Positions 56,398 through 64,000 of a stretch of 64,000 nt of DNA are shown here, one piece after another. The stretch spans positions 347,199-411,198 of the forward strand of contig CANLDW010000003.1 of assembly GCA_947489525.1 (NCBI GenBank), read 5' to 3'. The notes beneath the pieces were generated by a model. That model was not told the DNA's origin, did no database searches, and worked only from the letters and a program-made list of their open reading frames with translations. The position numbers and the translations under genes are program-made. Numbering within the stretch: the first letter of the stretch is position 1; the number at the start of each line of letters is the position of its first letter. The DNA comes from an uncultured Psychrobacter sp. GTDB taxonomy: Bacteria; Pseudomonadota; Gammaproteobacteria; Pseudomonadales; Moraxellaceae.

Positions 56398-59340
56398 ATG
56401 GCATGGACACAAACCAAGCGGCACATACAACTGGTAAGCGCCCATTCAGACCTTGCTACTTGCCTCATTCAAAAAGCCGACGTGGTTGAGAGCCTCCTTG
56501 GCATGCCGCTGCCGGATAGCGTTTGGGCTATACACGGACTCATGCCAGATCTTAGTCGTTATCCTGCCGCCTACCACCACGACCAGCGCCGCCTATCTGA
56601 TCAACAGCGCCAACAAGAGCTGTATTGCGGCTACCGGATGCAGCTCACCTTACTGCACCCGCAAGCGGGACTCTCGATCAGCGACTGGCTTGGGCAACCC
56701 TTAAGTATCCACTGGAACACCGGCGACCCACTACTGCCCAGCCAAACCCGCCACGGTGTCATTACCGAAGTCACTGCACTCGGCAGTAACCAAGGCCAAG
56801 CCGCCTACCAAGTCATCTGTGAACCTGTTCTGTACCAGCTACGTCTTAGCAGCCACAACCGCCGTCATCATCATTTAAGCCTTACTGAGCTCATCAACCA
56901 AATTATTAGCCCTTATGGCATAGACATAGAGATAGACGAGGCCATAAACGATCATCACATCCAGCACAGCGTACAGTACAACCAAACTGATCTGGCCTAC
57001 TTAACCCAGTACTTAGCGCTGTACGGCATCACTGGCTACTACCGCCATGACACAGATAAACATACCTTAGTGCTACTGCCTCACGATGCCACAGCCCTAC
57101 GCCCAGATATTAGCGATATCCATAGCATCCTAAGCCAAAACCCCGCCAGTCTTGCCGACAGACAAGACCGTATTACCGCTATTCATCCCAGTATCGCCAA
57201 GCATATCCAGCAAAGCGAGTTTAATCGTTATGATAACCGCTTAGTGGGACGCTATAGCGGCAGTAGCCATAGCGAACAAACCATAGACGCAGAGAGTCCT
57301 AGCACGCATAAACGTTTTATTCACAGTCAGACTTATTTAAACGATGAGGGACTAGGGCAACTTGCCATGCGCTACCAGAGAAGTGAAGAGCAGAACGCCA
57401 ACCTCGGTAGTCTCATCGGTAACATCCGCCACCTAAACCTGCCCAGTGCCCACTATATCGATGGCAACCCTTACGTCACCGAGCCACTCAGTCTCATCGC
57501 CATTCATCATCAGATCAACAACCATATACCAGCCGACTGGCTTGGTGCGGCGCCCTTTGATCCGATTACCTTATTGCCCAACCCAAATTATAAGCGTCAC
57601 AGTAGTCATGACAACAATGACAGTAGTGAAGATAGAAGTGCTAACAACGATGATGACAACGTCCATCACATCACCGCCTGCTACCTGCCATTCCCGCACC
57701 ATCACCATATTCCCTACCATCAAGAGCTTAGCCGACTAGGACAACCGCATCCCAGCCTCACTGGACTCATGAGTGCCAGCGTCATTGATACGGCAAGTGG
57801 TAGCGCCGTAGACATCGACCGCAACCACCGCGCCCACATTCGCTATCACTGGGAAAATGATAGCAGTGGAGAAACTGGCAGTGAACAAAGCGCCCAGTGG
57901 GTACCTATCGCCAGCCACCTCGTTGCCGACCACATGGGACACACCCATCCTCTGCGTCACGGTCAGCATGTCCTCATTGACTTTATTGGTGGTGACATCA
58001 GCCATCCGATTATCATTGGTAGCACTCATAACGGTCAAGGTAATGAGGACGCCCAGCACAATCGCATTGCCAGTGACACAGATTTCATCGACGCCACCAG
58101 CCCGGCTTGGTTTATGAATCAAAGCCATGCGTATCCCATCGATGGCATCAAAACCCAAAGTATTGACTCTAGCCGTACCGGAGAGGCTAACAAGGACAGC
58201 GCCACCAATGGCTATAACCAGCTGATGTTCGACGCGCATCCTGAGAGTCCACAAATCAACCTCTATAGCACCAGTTTTCAGTCCAGTTTAACGCTTGGTC
58301 ATCTATACCAGCACAGCGACCACACCCGAGGCACTGCCCGTGGACAAGGCATCAGTGTTGAAACTCAGGCGGCTGCTAACGTGCAAGGTAGCACCGGACT
58401 ACATATCAGTAGTCAGCAAGCAAAGCCGCACATGAGCCATGACAGCCACAGCAACTTACAAACCGCCGACCAGCATCAACAAGCACACATGCAATTGGCG
58501 GAAGCACACAAAGCAGTGGGGTTAGAGAGTACCAATAATACTAAAAATAGTAAGCAAAGCGGCAGTAACGACGACAGCCAAACCCCATTCGCCGAGTTTA
58601 GCCAAGACACCAACGACAAGACCTTAGGCGAATCAGGACAATGGCAACAGCCTCACGTGCTCATCGACTCCCAGCGTCATCTGGCACTGCTGACTGGACA
58701 ACACAGCCAGCAGACCAGCACCCAAAGCACACACAGCCATGCCACTGATAACACCCATCATCACAGTCAAACCCAGATGAACCAGTTAGTAGCAGGCGAC
58801 ATTCACTACTACGCCAATAAAGCCCAGACTCATACCGCCGCTCATGGCGATGTCACCATTCAAGCGCATCAGAACGAGATGCGTCTGGATAGCGAGCAGG
58901 TGCTACGAATCCATAGCCGTGACAGTATTGAGATCATCGCCCCTGATACGCTGACCCTAAAAGCAGCAGGTAGTGGTATTGAGCTAGCAGGCGGTAAGGT
59001 AACGTTTATCTCGCCCAAACAGGTGGGGTATAAGGCGAGTAAAGTGGATTGGGGGAGTGGGGGTGGTACAGGGTCTCCTGCTGTGCATCTGCCGACGGCA
59101 AAACTGCCTGAGAACCTAGATTACTATCTTCGCTATATTGTACATGACCAAGATGATAATCCACTTCCCTTTACCAAATGTATGCTAATTAAACCTGATG
59201 GTTCAACCGAGATACATACTACTGATTTTGAAGGCAAGTTAAATCTGATTGTTGATGATGAGTCTAAAGACTATGAATTGCATGTCATTGTCCATGAAGA
59301 GATTGATTTAGACGACGATAACACAGAGGAGGCAGAGTAA
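56398..59340 (+). CDS. vgrG: T6SS spike protein VgrG (copy 2) with TTR-like C-terminal extension
   Basis: 980 residues. It has the same gp27/gp5-like core as copy 1, with the signature around HVLIDFIGGDISHPIIIGSTHNG (short piece). The middle is His/Gln/Ser/Thr-rich (for example PFPHHHHIPYHQ and HATDNTHHHSQTQ), well above copy 1. The beta-helix ends with ELAGGKVTFISPKQVGYKASK. Residues ~900-980 form a TTR-like tail (YLRYIVHDQDDNPLPFTK, LIKPDGSTEIHTTDFEGKLNL) and an acidic end. The effector ATG follows its stop after two bases. The tail probably carries that effector. Confidence 0.93.
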   Translation: MAWTQTKRHIQLVSAHSDLATCLIQKADVVESLLGMPLPDSVWAIHGLMPDLSRYPAAYHHDQRRLSDQQRQQELYCGYRMQLTLLHPQAGLSISDWLGQPLSIHWNTGDPLLPSQTRHGVITEVTALGSNQGQAAYQVICEPVLYQLRLSSHNRRHHHLSLTELINQIISPYGIDIEIDEAINDHHIQHSVQYNQTDLAYLTQYLALYGITGYYRHDTDKHTLVLLPHDATALRPDISDIHSILSQNPASLADRQDRITAIHPSIAKHIQQSEFNRYDNRLVGRYSGSSHSEQTIDAESPSTHKRFIHSQTYLNDEGLGQLAMRYQRSEEQNANLGSLIGNIRHLNLPSAHYIDGNPYVTEPLSLIAIHHQINNHIPADWLGAAPFDPITLLPNPNYKRHSSHDNNDSSEDRSANNDDDNVHHITACYLPFPHHHHIPYHQELSRLGQPHPSLTGLMSASVIDTASGSAVDIDRNHRAHIRYHWENDSSGETGSEQSAQWVPIASHLVADHMGHTHPLRHGQHVLIDFIGGDISHPIIIGSTHNGQGNEDAQHNRIASDTDFIDATSPAWFMNQSHAYPIDGIKTQSIDSSRTGEANKDSATNGYNQLMFDAHPESPQINLYSTSFQSSLTLGHLYQHSDHTRGTARGQGISVETQAAANVQGSTGLHISSQQAKPHMSHDSHSNLQTADQHQQAHMQLAEAHKAVGLESTNNTKNSKQSGSNDDSQTPFAEFSQDTNDKTLGESGQWQQPHVLIDSQRHLALLTGQHSQQTSTQSTHSHATDNTHHHSQTQMNQLVAGDIHYYANKAQTHTAAHGDVTIQAHQNEMRLDSEQVLRIHSRDSIEIIAPDTLTLKAAGSGIELAGGKVTFISPKQVGYKASKVDWGSGGGTGSPAVHLPTAKLPENLDYYLRYIVHDQDDNPLPFTKCMLIKPDGSTEIHTTDFEGKLNLIVDDESKDYELHVIVHEEIDLDDDNTEEAE

Positions 59341-59342
59341 TT

Positions 59343-60794
59343 ATGGTAGCTAAATATACAGGGCTTATTGTTGCAGTGCCTTCTACCGTAGATATACAAA
59401 AATTCCGCTATGACTTAGTAATTCAGTATAAGTCTGGAGAAGCGACTTATCAAAGAACAACAGGGACAAAGGCAAAGCGATACATTGATCAGAAGTTTAA
59501 CAATCAAGGTAAAACTATCGAACGCCAATTGCCCAAAGGTGACATTCAAAAAATTAACTATCATATTAAAGTTAACGGTCAGTTAGTCAAAAACATTTCT
59601 GCTAAGCCCAACAAAAGCAAGGGTGTGTTTCGTAAATATGAATTAAAAACAACGATTGCAGGCACTAAAAAAGATCCTAATACTATTAAAAAAGTGTTGC
59701 TCGACACTACTGAGGTTGGATGGATAATAATTGAAGAACATTATTCGGTTAAAGAATTTCTTAGAAAAATATATAAGTATGAGCCAACGAACAAAGAAGA
59801 AAATATATTTCGATCTAATAATCCGCATTTAACAGGCACTCCAGTGCTTAGCTTGCAGCCTGGTGACTTTGTCATATTGTCTAATACTGCAAATAGTAAT
59901 AATTCTGAACTACAAAAGATTAAGCAAGAAGCTAAAGAGGCCAAAGTTGAGTTTGATAAAGTAAAGAAAGAGTTTGGATTTGAGAGCGAAAGGTTTGCAA
60001 GAAATATAGACTTCTTACATGATGTATTGTTGAATTCAGAATATGTAGCTTTAACAGAAAAACCTAGTAGTTCTGAACTACCTTCAAATAGTGTCAACTA
60101 TGCCGCTATCGCTGCAGGTACTTCTCAAGGGATAGTAACATTTAATGAGGTTAGTAATAAAAAAGTAACGGAAGCATACGCAAAAATAGTCGAAGCCATG
60201 GAGTATGAAAAGTCAAATAAGACTAAATTTGCTAATCCTAAAAACTTTAAGTTATTTAAGAGAAAATACGCTAACTTATTTAGAAATTTCGATAATTCAT
60301 TCGCACAAAGTTACTTCAAATTTAATTCTGGCATACAAACAGGTAAGTTAAGACAGCAAATAAAGAAAAACGTATACGCACGTTCTCCTACATATAAGGG
60401 AGGAATTAAAGCATACGCAAAAAACTTCAGAAATATGGGAAAAGTCGATAAATTTACAAAAGTAGGAGGTAATTTACTTGTAGCTGTCAGCGTTGCCGAT
60501 GCCACTATGAATGTTAAAGATGCATATGCGACAGGTGATAGTGGTCATACCCGAAAAACAATCATTAAAGAAACTTTAAAGCTCGAAGGGAGTTTAGGTG
60601 GAGGAGCAGGTGGAGCTTTAATTGGAGCTAAACTAGGGGGGCTAGGCGTTGGTGTTGCCGTTGCAGTATTCGGAGTAGGTACGGGAGGAGCAGGATTTAT
60701 AATTATTGGAGCATGTGCGGCAATTGGTGGAGTTGCAGGAGGATATTGGGGTGGAAAAGGTGGAGAAACTATAGGTAACTTAATTTATGAATAG
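59343..60794 (+). CDS. Probable membrane-targeting T6SS effector with glycine zippers
   Basis: 483 residues, AT-rich. The N-terminal ~110 residues are beta-rich and Lys-rich. At ~115-180 there is a LysM-like segment (GWIIIEEHYSVKEFLRKIYKYE, in part; PVLSLQPGDFVIL). A coiled region (~185-225) and polar helices follow. The C-terminal ~75 residues are two Gly/Ala/Val helices (SLGGGAGGALIGAKLGGLG; FIIIGACAAIGGVAGGYWGG), glycine-zipper motifs of the kind that insert into membranes in pore-forming effectors. It lies directly after vgrG and before an integral membrane protein, the arrangement of a pore-forming effector with its immunity protein. Enzymatic motifs are absent. Function is inferred. Confidence 0.75.
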   Translation: MVAKYTGLIVAVPSTVDIQKFRYDLVIQYKSGEATYQRTTGTKAKRYIDQKFNNQGKTIERQLPKGDIQKINYHIKVNGQLVKNISAKPNKSKGVFRKYELKTTIAGTKKDPNTIKKVLLDTTEVGWIIIEEHYSVKEFLRKIYKYEPTNKEENIFRSNNPHLTGTPVLSLQPGDFVILSNTANSNNSELQKIKQEAKEAKVEFDKVKKEFGFESERFARNIDFLHDVLLNSEYVALTEKPSSSELPSNSVNYAAIAAGTSQGIVTFNEVSNKKVTEAYAKIVEAMEYEKSNKTKFANPKNFKLFKRKYANLFRNFDNSFAQSYFKFNSGIQTGKLRQQIKKNVYARSPTYKGGIKAYAKNFRNMGKVDKFTKVGGNLLVAVSVADATMNVKDAYATGDSGHTRKTIIKETLKLEGSLGGGAGGALIGAKLGGLGVGVAVAVFGVGTGGAGFIIIGACAAIGGVAGGYWGGKGGETIGNLIYE

Positions 60795-60802
60795 GACGTT
60801 AA

Positions 60803-61222
60803 ATGGATACTCAAAATCTACTAAGATGGGTTGCAATCATTGTAAGTATTGGTGGAATGATAATTTGGATGATTACATATCAACTATGTACTGTTTACAT
60901 TAGGAAGAATAAAGAAGATATTGCTAATATTTTGTATAAGGATAAAAATTACTTTAATAAAAAAATAGACGGTTATCAAATACATAGTTTAATTATGACA
61001 TCTTCGATGGTTTTTAGTCACTATTTAGTATTCTATAAAAAGAGTAAAAGGTTTTATTTAGAAACTGTCCCATGGTGTCCGAACTTAGACGATAGACAAG
61101 CACTGAGAATGTATGAAAAACATAAATATCTATTATTATTATCGGAGCTAACTTTTTTGTTAATAGTTATATGGTTTGTTTTTAGCGGTTTATTTATCTG
61201 GTTAGCAACAAGAATAGGATAA
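60803..61222 (+). CDS. Integral membrane protein, candidate immunity protein
   Basis: 139 residues, starting nine bases after the effector stop with AGGA ahead. TM1 at ~10-32 (VAIIVSIGGMIIWMITYQLCTVY); a basic/aromatic segment (NKEDIANILYKDKNYFNKKI); a central hydrophobic stretch; TM3 at ~108-136 (LTFLLIVIWFVFSGLFIWLA). Compartment and position fit immunity against a pore-forming effector. Two paralogous units of the same family lie 1 kb downstream. No named family recognised. Confidence 0.75.
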   Translation: MDTQNLLRWVAIIVSIGGMIIWMITYQLCTVYIRKNKEDIANILYKDKNYFNKKIDGYQIHSLIMTSSMVFSHYLVFYKKSKRFYLETVPWCPNLDDRQALRMYEKHKYLLLLSELTFLLIVIWFVFSGLFIWLATRIG

Positions 61223-61238
61223 TGCTAGGTTAAAAATT

Positions 61239-61277
61239 ATGGCTCATGACTTATTAATGGGTATTGGTAGTACTATA
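61239..61277 (+). pseudogene. 5' remnant of an immunity paralogue cut by an IS element
   Basis: ATG at 61239 opens MAHDLLMGIGSTI, which resembles the start of the immunity protein at 60803 (MDTQNLLRW..., then SIGGMII). It is interrupted at the TA (61276-61277) where the IS630-type element starts. The remaining TM1 region is missing on the other side, so DNA was also lost at the junction. Short, hence moderate confidence. Confidence 0.5.
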
Positions 61278-62191
61278 GTCAGTTCAAAATAAAATTATTA
61301 TGACCAGAGCAAACATCATAAAACAATTTAGATAAGTCATTTTCTATCCAGCCTTGGCGTAGAAACTTCACTTGAGCCCATTTCTTTTCAATAGGGTTCA
61401 AGTCTGGGCTGTAGGGTGGCAGCCACAGAATGCGATGACCATGCTTATTTAGTAGCTTTTGAATGCGTTTATTCTTATGAAACCTGGCATTATTCATGAC
61501 AATCACGCATTTTGTTTTAAGGCTTGGGATTAGCGAGTGTTTGCACCAGTCGTAGAATATGCTGCTGTTAATATTGTGCTTAAAGTAATCTATGGCAAAC
61601 AACATCTTTTCATACAGGGCACCAATAACGTTGGTTCGTTTTTTAACTTGCCAGTTGTCGCTATCAATACAAAGGGTACCGATTGGTGCATAGCCATGAG
61701 ACCGAATGGTCTCATTCTCAAAGCCACTCTCATCCATATAGACGATGGGATAGCCTTGATGCATAAAGCGATCAAGCTTACTTAGGTATATCGCTCTTTT
61801 TATCGGGCATGCTTTTGGATGCTCCAAGGTCTTTTTTTTGACTGATACCAAGCCGCTTTAGGGCATGATGAATGCCTGTTTTACTACAGCTTAGACGACG
61901 TGCTCGCTCATACTGGTAATCATCGGGATGTTCTTTAACATCATTGAGTAGTACGTCATCTGGTATTTTATAGGGTTTGGTTTGTCTGGTTGTTTTGCTA
62001 TGAACACGCCGCTTCCAATTCTATATAGTGGTTGGGCTGAGATTGTAAAACTCAGCCGCCTCGGCAAGGGTCATACCGTTATCTATACTTTTAAGAACTT
62101 GCATACGAAAATCTAATGAGTAAGTCATGGACTTTATAATAATAATTGTATTTGATAATTAGTTTATAACACTTTTAGTTGGTATTGACTA
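61276..62191. mobile_element. Degenerate IS630-family insertion sequence, about 912 bp
   Basis: Ends at 61278 and 62189 carry imperfect inverted repeats GTCAGTTCAAAATAAAA and GTCAATACCAACTAAAA (the second on the minus strand), flanked by TA on both sides (61276-61277, 62190-62191), the IS630/Tc1 target duplication. It contains a disabled transposase. It lies at the start codon of an immunity-family gene. Confidence 0.85.
61279..62128 (-). pseudogene. IS630-family transposase, disabled
   Basis: Reading the minus strand from ATG 62128 gives MTYSLDFRMQVLKSIDNGM, an IS630 HTH start, but a TAG interrupts the motif PTTI*NWKRR at codon 36. At ~61831-61838 eight A between CAA and GACC shift the frame; seven would restore it (QKKTLEHPKA). 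The DDE domain (from 61851) has the first Asp (YMDESGF) and the Glu in LPPYSPDLNPIEKKW, but the second Asp motif reads MNNARFH where the family has DNA-xFH. Three separate defects make it inactive. Confidence 0.88.
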
Positions 62192-62994
62192 TGTCGCAAC
62201 AACTCGTAATTCGTTATATGCAGAAGAATTTAAAATCATTGTGTTATTACCTTTATGGCGATGAAGAATACTATGAAGGCAAACTAAATATGTATGATAT
62301 GTTTTATATAACTTTTATAGCTAGCCCTATATTCATTCAATATCACTTTGTATACAAAAGAAAAGGATACTTACCAATGTTTAAGGGCGACAGTGGCACT
62401 AGTATCATACATGCTAACTTAGATGAAAAGAATGCACTTTTATTAGTTAAGAAACATTATAAGTGGTTGGTTTTAAATGTTACATATTTAGGTCTTGGTT
62501 TACTTTGGTTGATTGGAAGTAGTTTTTTATATGGTGGGCGAAGCGAATTGGTAGTTAGTCTACATATAATTAATGCACCAAATATATTTAAATGGCTTGC
62601 AATAAGTATAGGCATAGGCGGCATGATCATTTGGATGATTACGTATCAATTATGCTTTATTTATTTTAGGAGACATAAGAAAGATATTGCTTATATCTTA
62701 TATTCGGACAAAAAATATTATGATAAAAAAATGGACGGCTATGATATACATTTTTTTATCATTGCAATGGCAGGTATTTATATGAACTACCATCTAAAAT
62801 ATAAAAAATATGATTCGTTTAAAATACCGCAACTGGCTTGGTATCCTTTAATTAATGACAAGAGTGCGCTTAAGATGTACCAAAAACATAATAAGCTACT
62901 TATGGGTTCGTTTTTTACTTTTATTCTTATGGCTTTTTGGGTTGTAGGTAGTGGTTTGTTTATTTGGCTGGCTATGCAAAGCTCATCCCAGTAG
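62191..62994 (+). CDS. Fused double immunity-family membrane protein
   Basis: Starting at ATG 62191 (the IS TA supplies its A; an upstream TTG lies inside the IS), about 267 residues. Both halves match the protein at 60803. The first half lacks TM1 and starts at the QQLVIRYMQKNLKSLCYYLYGDEEYY region; the second half (~from 137 of the long frame) is complete, beginning INAPNIFKWLAISIGIGGMIIWMI (in part). At the joint the expected start ATG is ATT, and the first unit's stop is gone, so two tandem genes became one frame. No strong ribosome binding site is visible upstream, so expression may depend on the IS end. Confidence 0.7.
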   Translation: MSQQLVIRYMQKNLKSLCYYLYGDEEYYEGKLNMYDMFYITFIASPIFIQYHFVYKRKGYLPMFKGDSGTSIIHANLDEKNALLLVKKHYKWLVLNVTYLGLGLLWLIGSSFLYGGRSELVVSLHIINAPNIFKWLAISIGIGGMIIWMITYQLCFIYFRRHKKDIAYILYSDKKYYDKKMDGYDIHFFIIAMAGIYMNYHLKYKKYDSFKIPQLAWYPLINDKSALKMYQKHNKLLMGSFFTFILMAFWVVGSGLFIWLAMQSSSQ

Positions 62995-63022
62995 CGCTTG
63001 TATTCTTTTTAGAGTGCAGTGA

Positions 63023-63928
63023 CTATATCTAGCACGGGCTTTAGCATTTAATCAAGATGAGGTTGTCAATCATATTGACAGTCTGGCACCTATTACCTCA
63101 GGACTTAGCACAAATGAGATAGCAACCAACTCATGGTCAGAATTACTCTATACAGGGTCAGCTAGCATCTTTGCAAAGTATGATGCTATTGCTAACCAAG
63201 TAGGCGCAACGGTTAGCCTAGCAGAGCAACTTCCTGTACCTTTTATGAAAAACTACCGTACAGGTCAGACATTATCTGGTCTTATGATCTCACAAAAGGA
63301 GTATTTGTTTGGCTATCATCACGAAAAGGCGCTGATTATAGTCAAAGGACAAGGAACCTATGCAGATGCCAGAAAAGCGCTCATGAATGGCGTTATGAAT
63401 GTCGTTGGCAGTGGCAGTTTACCGACTAGAATAAGAGAAAGCGTTGATCAAGCGCTCAAAACCTCAGGTGAAGTTGGACGATTGAATAAACCCTTTGCTC
63501 AAAGCTTTATCTACTACATAGACAGAAACGAGCTAAAAGCAGGTATGAATGTCTATCAAAGTAGCAATAGAGCTTACGCCGATAAATTCGCACTCAGGCA
63601 GGTTATTGATCGTTCGGTTTTTACAACGCCTGAACTCTTCGATCAAGGCTATAAAGACTATAAACGCTTTGAAGATATTACTAGTAGAAAGATAGACCAA
63701 GCAGTTAGAGCCAACAATTTTGGTGCGATGCTACAGACAGTCGCTTGTGTGTTTTTGATTCATAGCTTTTTTACAGCGCGCGCAAAAGGTGAGACTGGAA
63801 TAGAAGAGGGCGCAAAAGCTGCGGCAGGGCTTATGGTACTTATAGCAGGAGGTTTGGAACTACGCGGTAATGCAAGTCAGCTTATGGTAAATGAGCTTAA
63901 ATTAGCTGAGAGTGCGGGAAAATGGTAA
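63023..63928 (+). pseudogene. 5'-truncated toxin-like gene remnant
   Basis: An open frame of 302 codons runs from a TGA at 63020, with no ATG, GTG or TTG before 63245, so it begins inside a lost coding region (LARALAFNQDEVVNHIDSLAP at its left edge). The product is helical. Near the C-terminus are two hydrophobic helices (MLQTVACVFLIHSFF; AAAGLMVLIAGGLEL), after a long polar helical region. Backbone-like codon use contrasts with the immunity genes before it. It may be the C-terminal end of a large VasX/BTH_I2691-like T6SS effector; that link is a guess. Possibly translated from ATG 63245 (227 residues). Confidence 0.6.
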
Positions 63929-63961
63929 CCCTCCCAAACCTAAGACACTTATAAAATAGAA

Positions 63962-64000
63962 TTAAGCTGCCTGATTTAGTTTTTGTATTGGCGTAAAGCC
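63962..64000 (-). pseudogene. Possible 3' end of a transposase gene running out of the window
   Basis: On the minus strand the last 39 bases read GFTPIQKLNQAA and stop, a sequence resembling the C-terminal end of an integrase-core transposase (TP-Q motif). Too short to assign; the rest lies beyond the window. Confidence 0.25.

Noticed and set aside
57736..58254. 172-residue open frame antisense to vgrG copy 2
   Set aside because: Low-complexity mirror of a biased coding frame, no ribosome binding site and no family resemblance.
61831..61838. Programmed frameshift in the IS630-type transposase (run of eight A)
   Set aside because: The shift needed is +1, not the usual -1, and the gene also has a TAG at codon 36 and an altered catalytic motif, so decay is the better explanation.

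Overview
The window looks like a chromosome segment of a Moraxellaceae gammaproteobacterium, most likely Psychrobacter. The basis is the protein sequences, the gene orders (alaS-lysC-csrA; prmA-DUF3426-fis-purH; mrcB next to a TPR lipoprotein), a tmRNA whose tag reads ANDETYALAA, and a moderate-GC backbone that turns AT-rich in the accessory half. The genus is inferred from recognition, not from a database search.

Bases 1-35,060 are ordinary housekeeping chromosome. They hold iscS (cut by the window edge) and iscR with a recognisable IscR-type promoter, HU, PpiD, purH, fis, a zinc-ribbon/DUF3426 protein, prmA, PBP1b with an LpoP-like lipoprotein, a CcoI/FixI-like copper P-type ATPase, a Bax-inhibitor-1 family protein, NAD kinase, csrA, lysC, alaS, a DUF389 membrane protein, an L,D-transpeptidase, prmB, aroC, a CreBC-like two-component system and a carboxylesterase. 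Two inverted copies of a 107-bp MITE-like element (1238-1344 and 13675-13781) lie between genes here.

The tmRNA gene (35,064-35,422) marks the change to accessory DNA. After it come AT-rich lipoprotein genes, an IS5-type insertion sequence with a -1 slippery site, and then a type VI secretion (T6SS) region. On the minus strand, vgrG overlaps by 8 bases a gene for a large LysM/M15-peptidase/lysozyme-like cell-wall effector. Lipoprotein genes downstream of it are candidate periplasmic immunity genes. Divergently, on the plus strand, runs a core operon: TPR lipoprotein, secreted TPR protein with a basic tail, tssB, tssC, hcp, terminator, tssE, tssF, tssG, clpV, tssA. It is followed by a second vgrG, a glycine-zipper effector and a membrane-protein immunity candidate.

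The two VgrG cassettes appear to attack different targets, peptidoglycan and inner membrane, and each immunity candidate sits in the matching compartment (lipoprotein or integral membrane protein). The second cassette is actively remodelled: a dead IS630-type element lies at the 5' end of an immunity paralogue, and the next gene is an in-frame fusion of two tandem immunity units. Behind that is a 5'-truncated toxin-like remnant. The T6SS membrane-complex genes tssJ, tssK, tssL and tssM and a PAAR gene are not in the window; they may lie beyond 64,000 or elsewhere.
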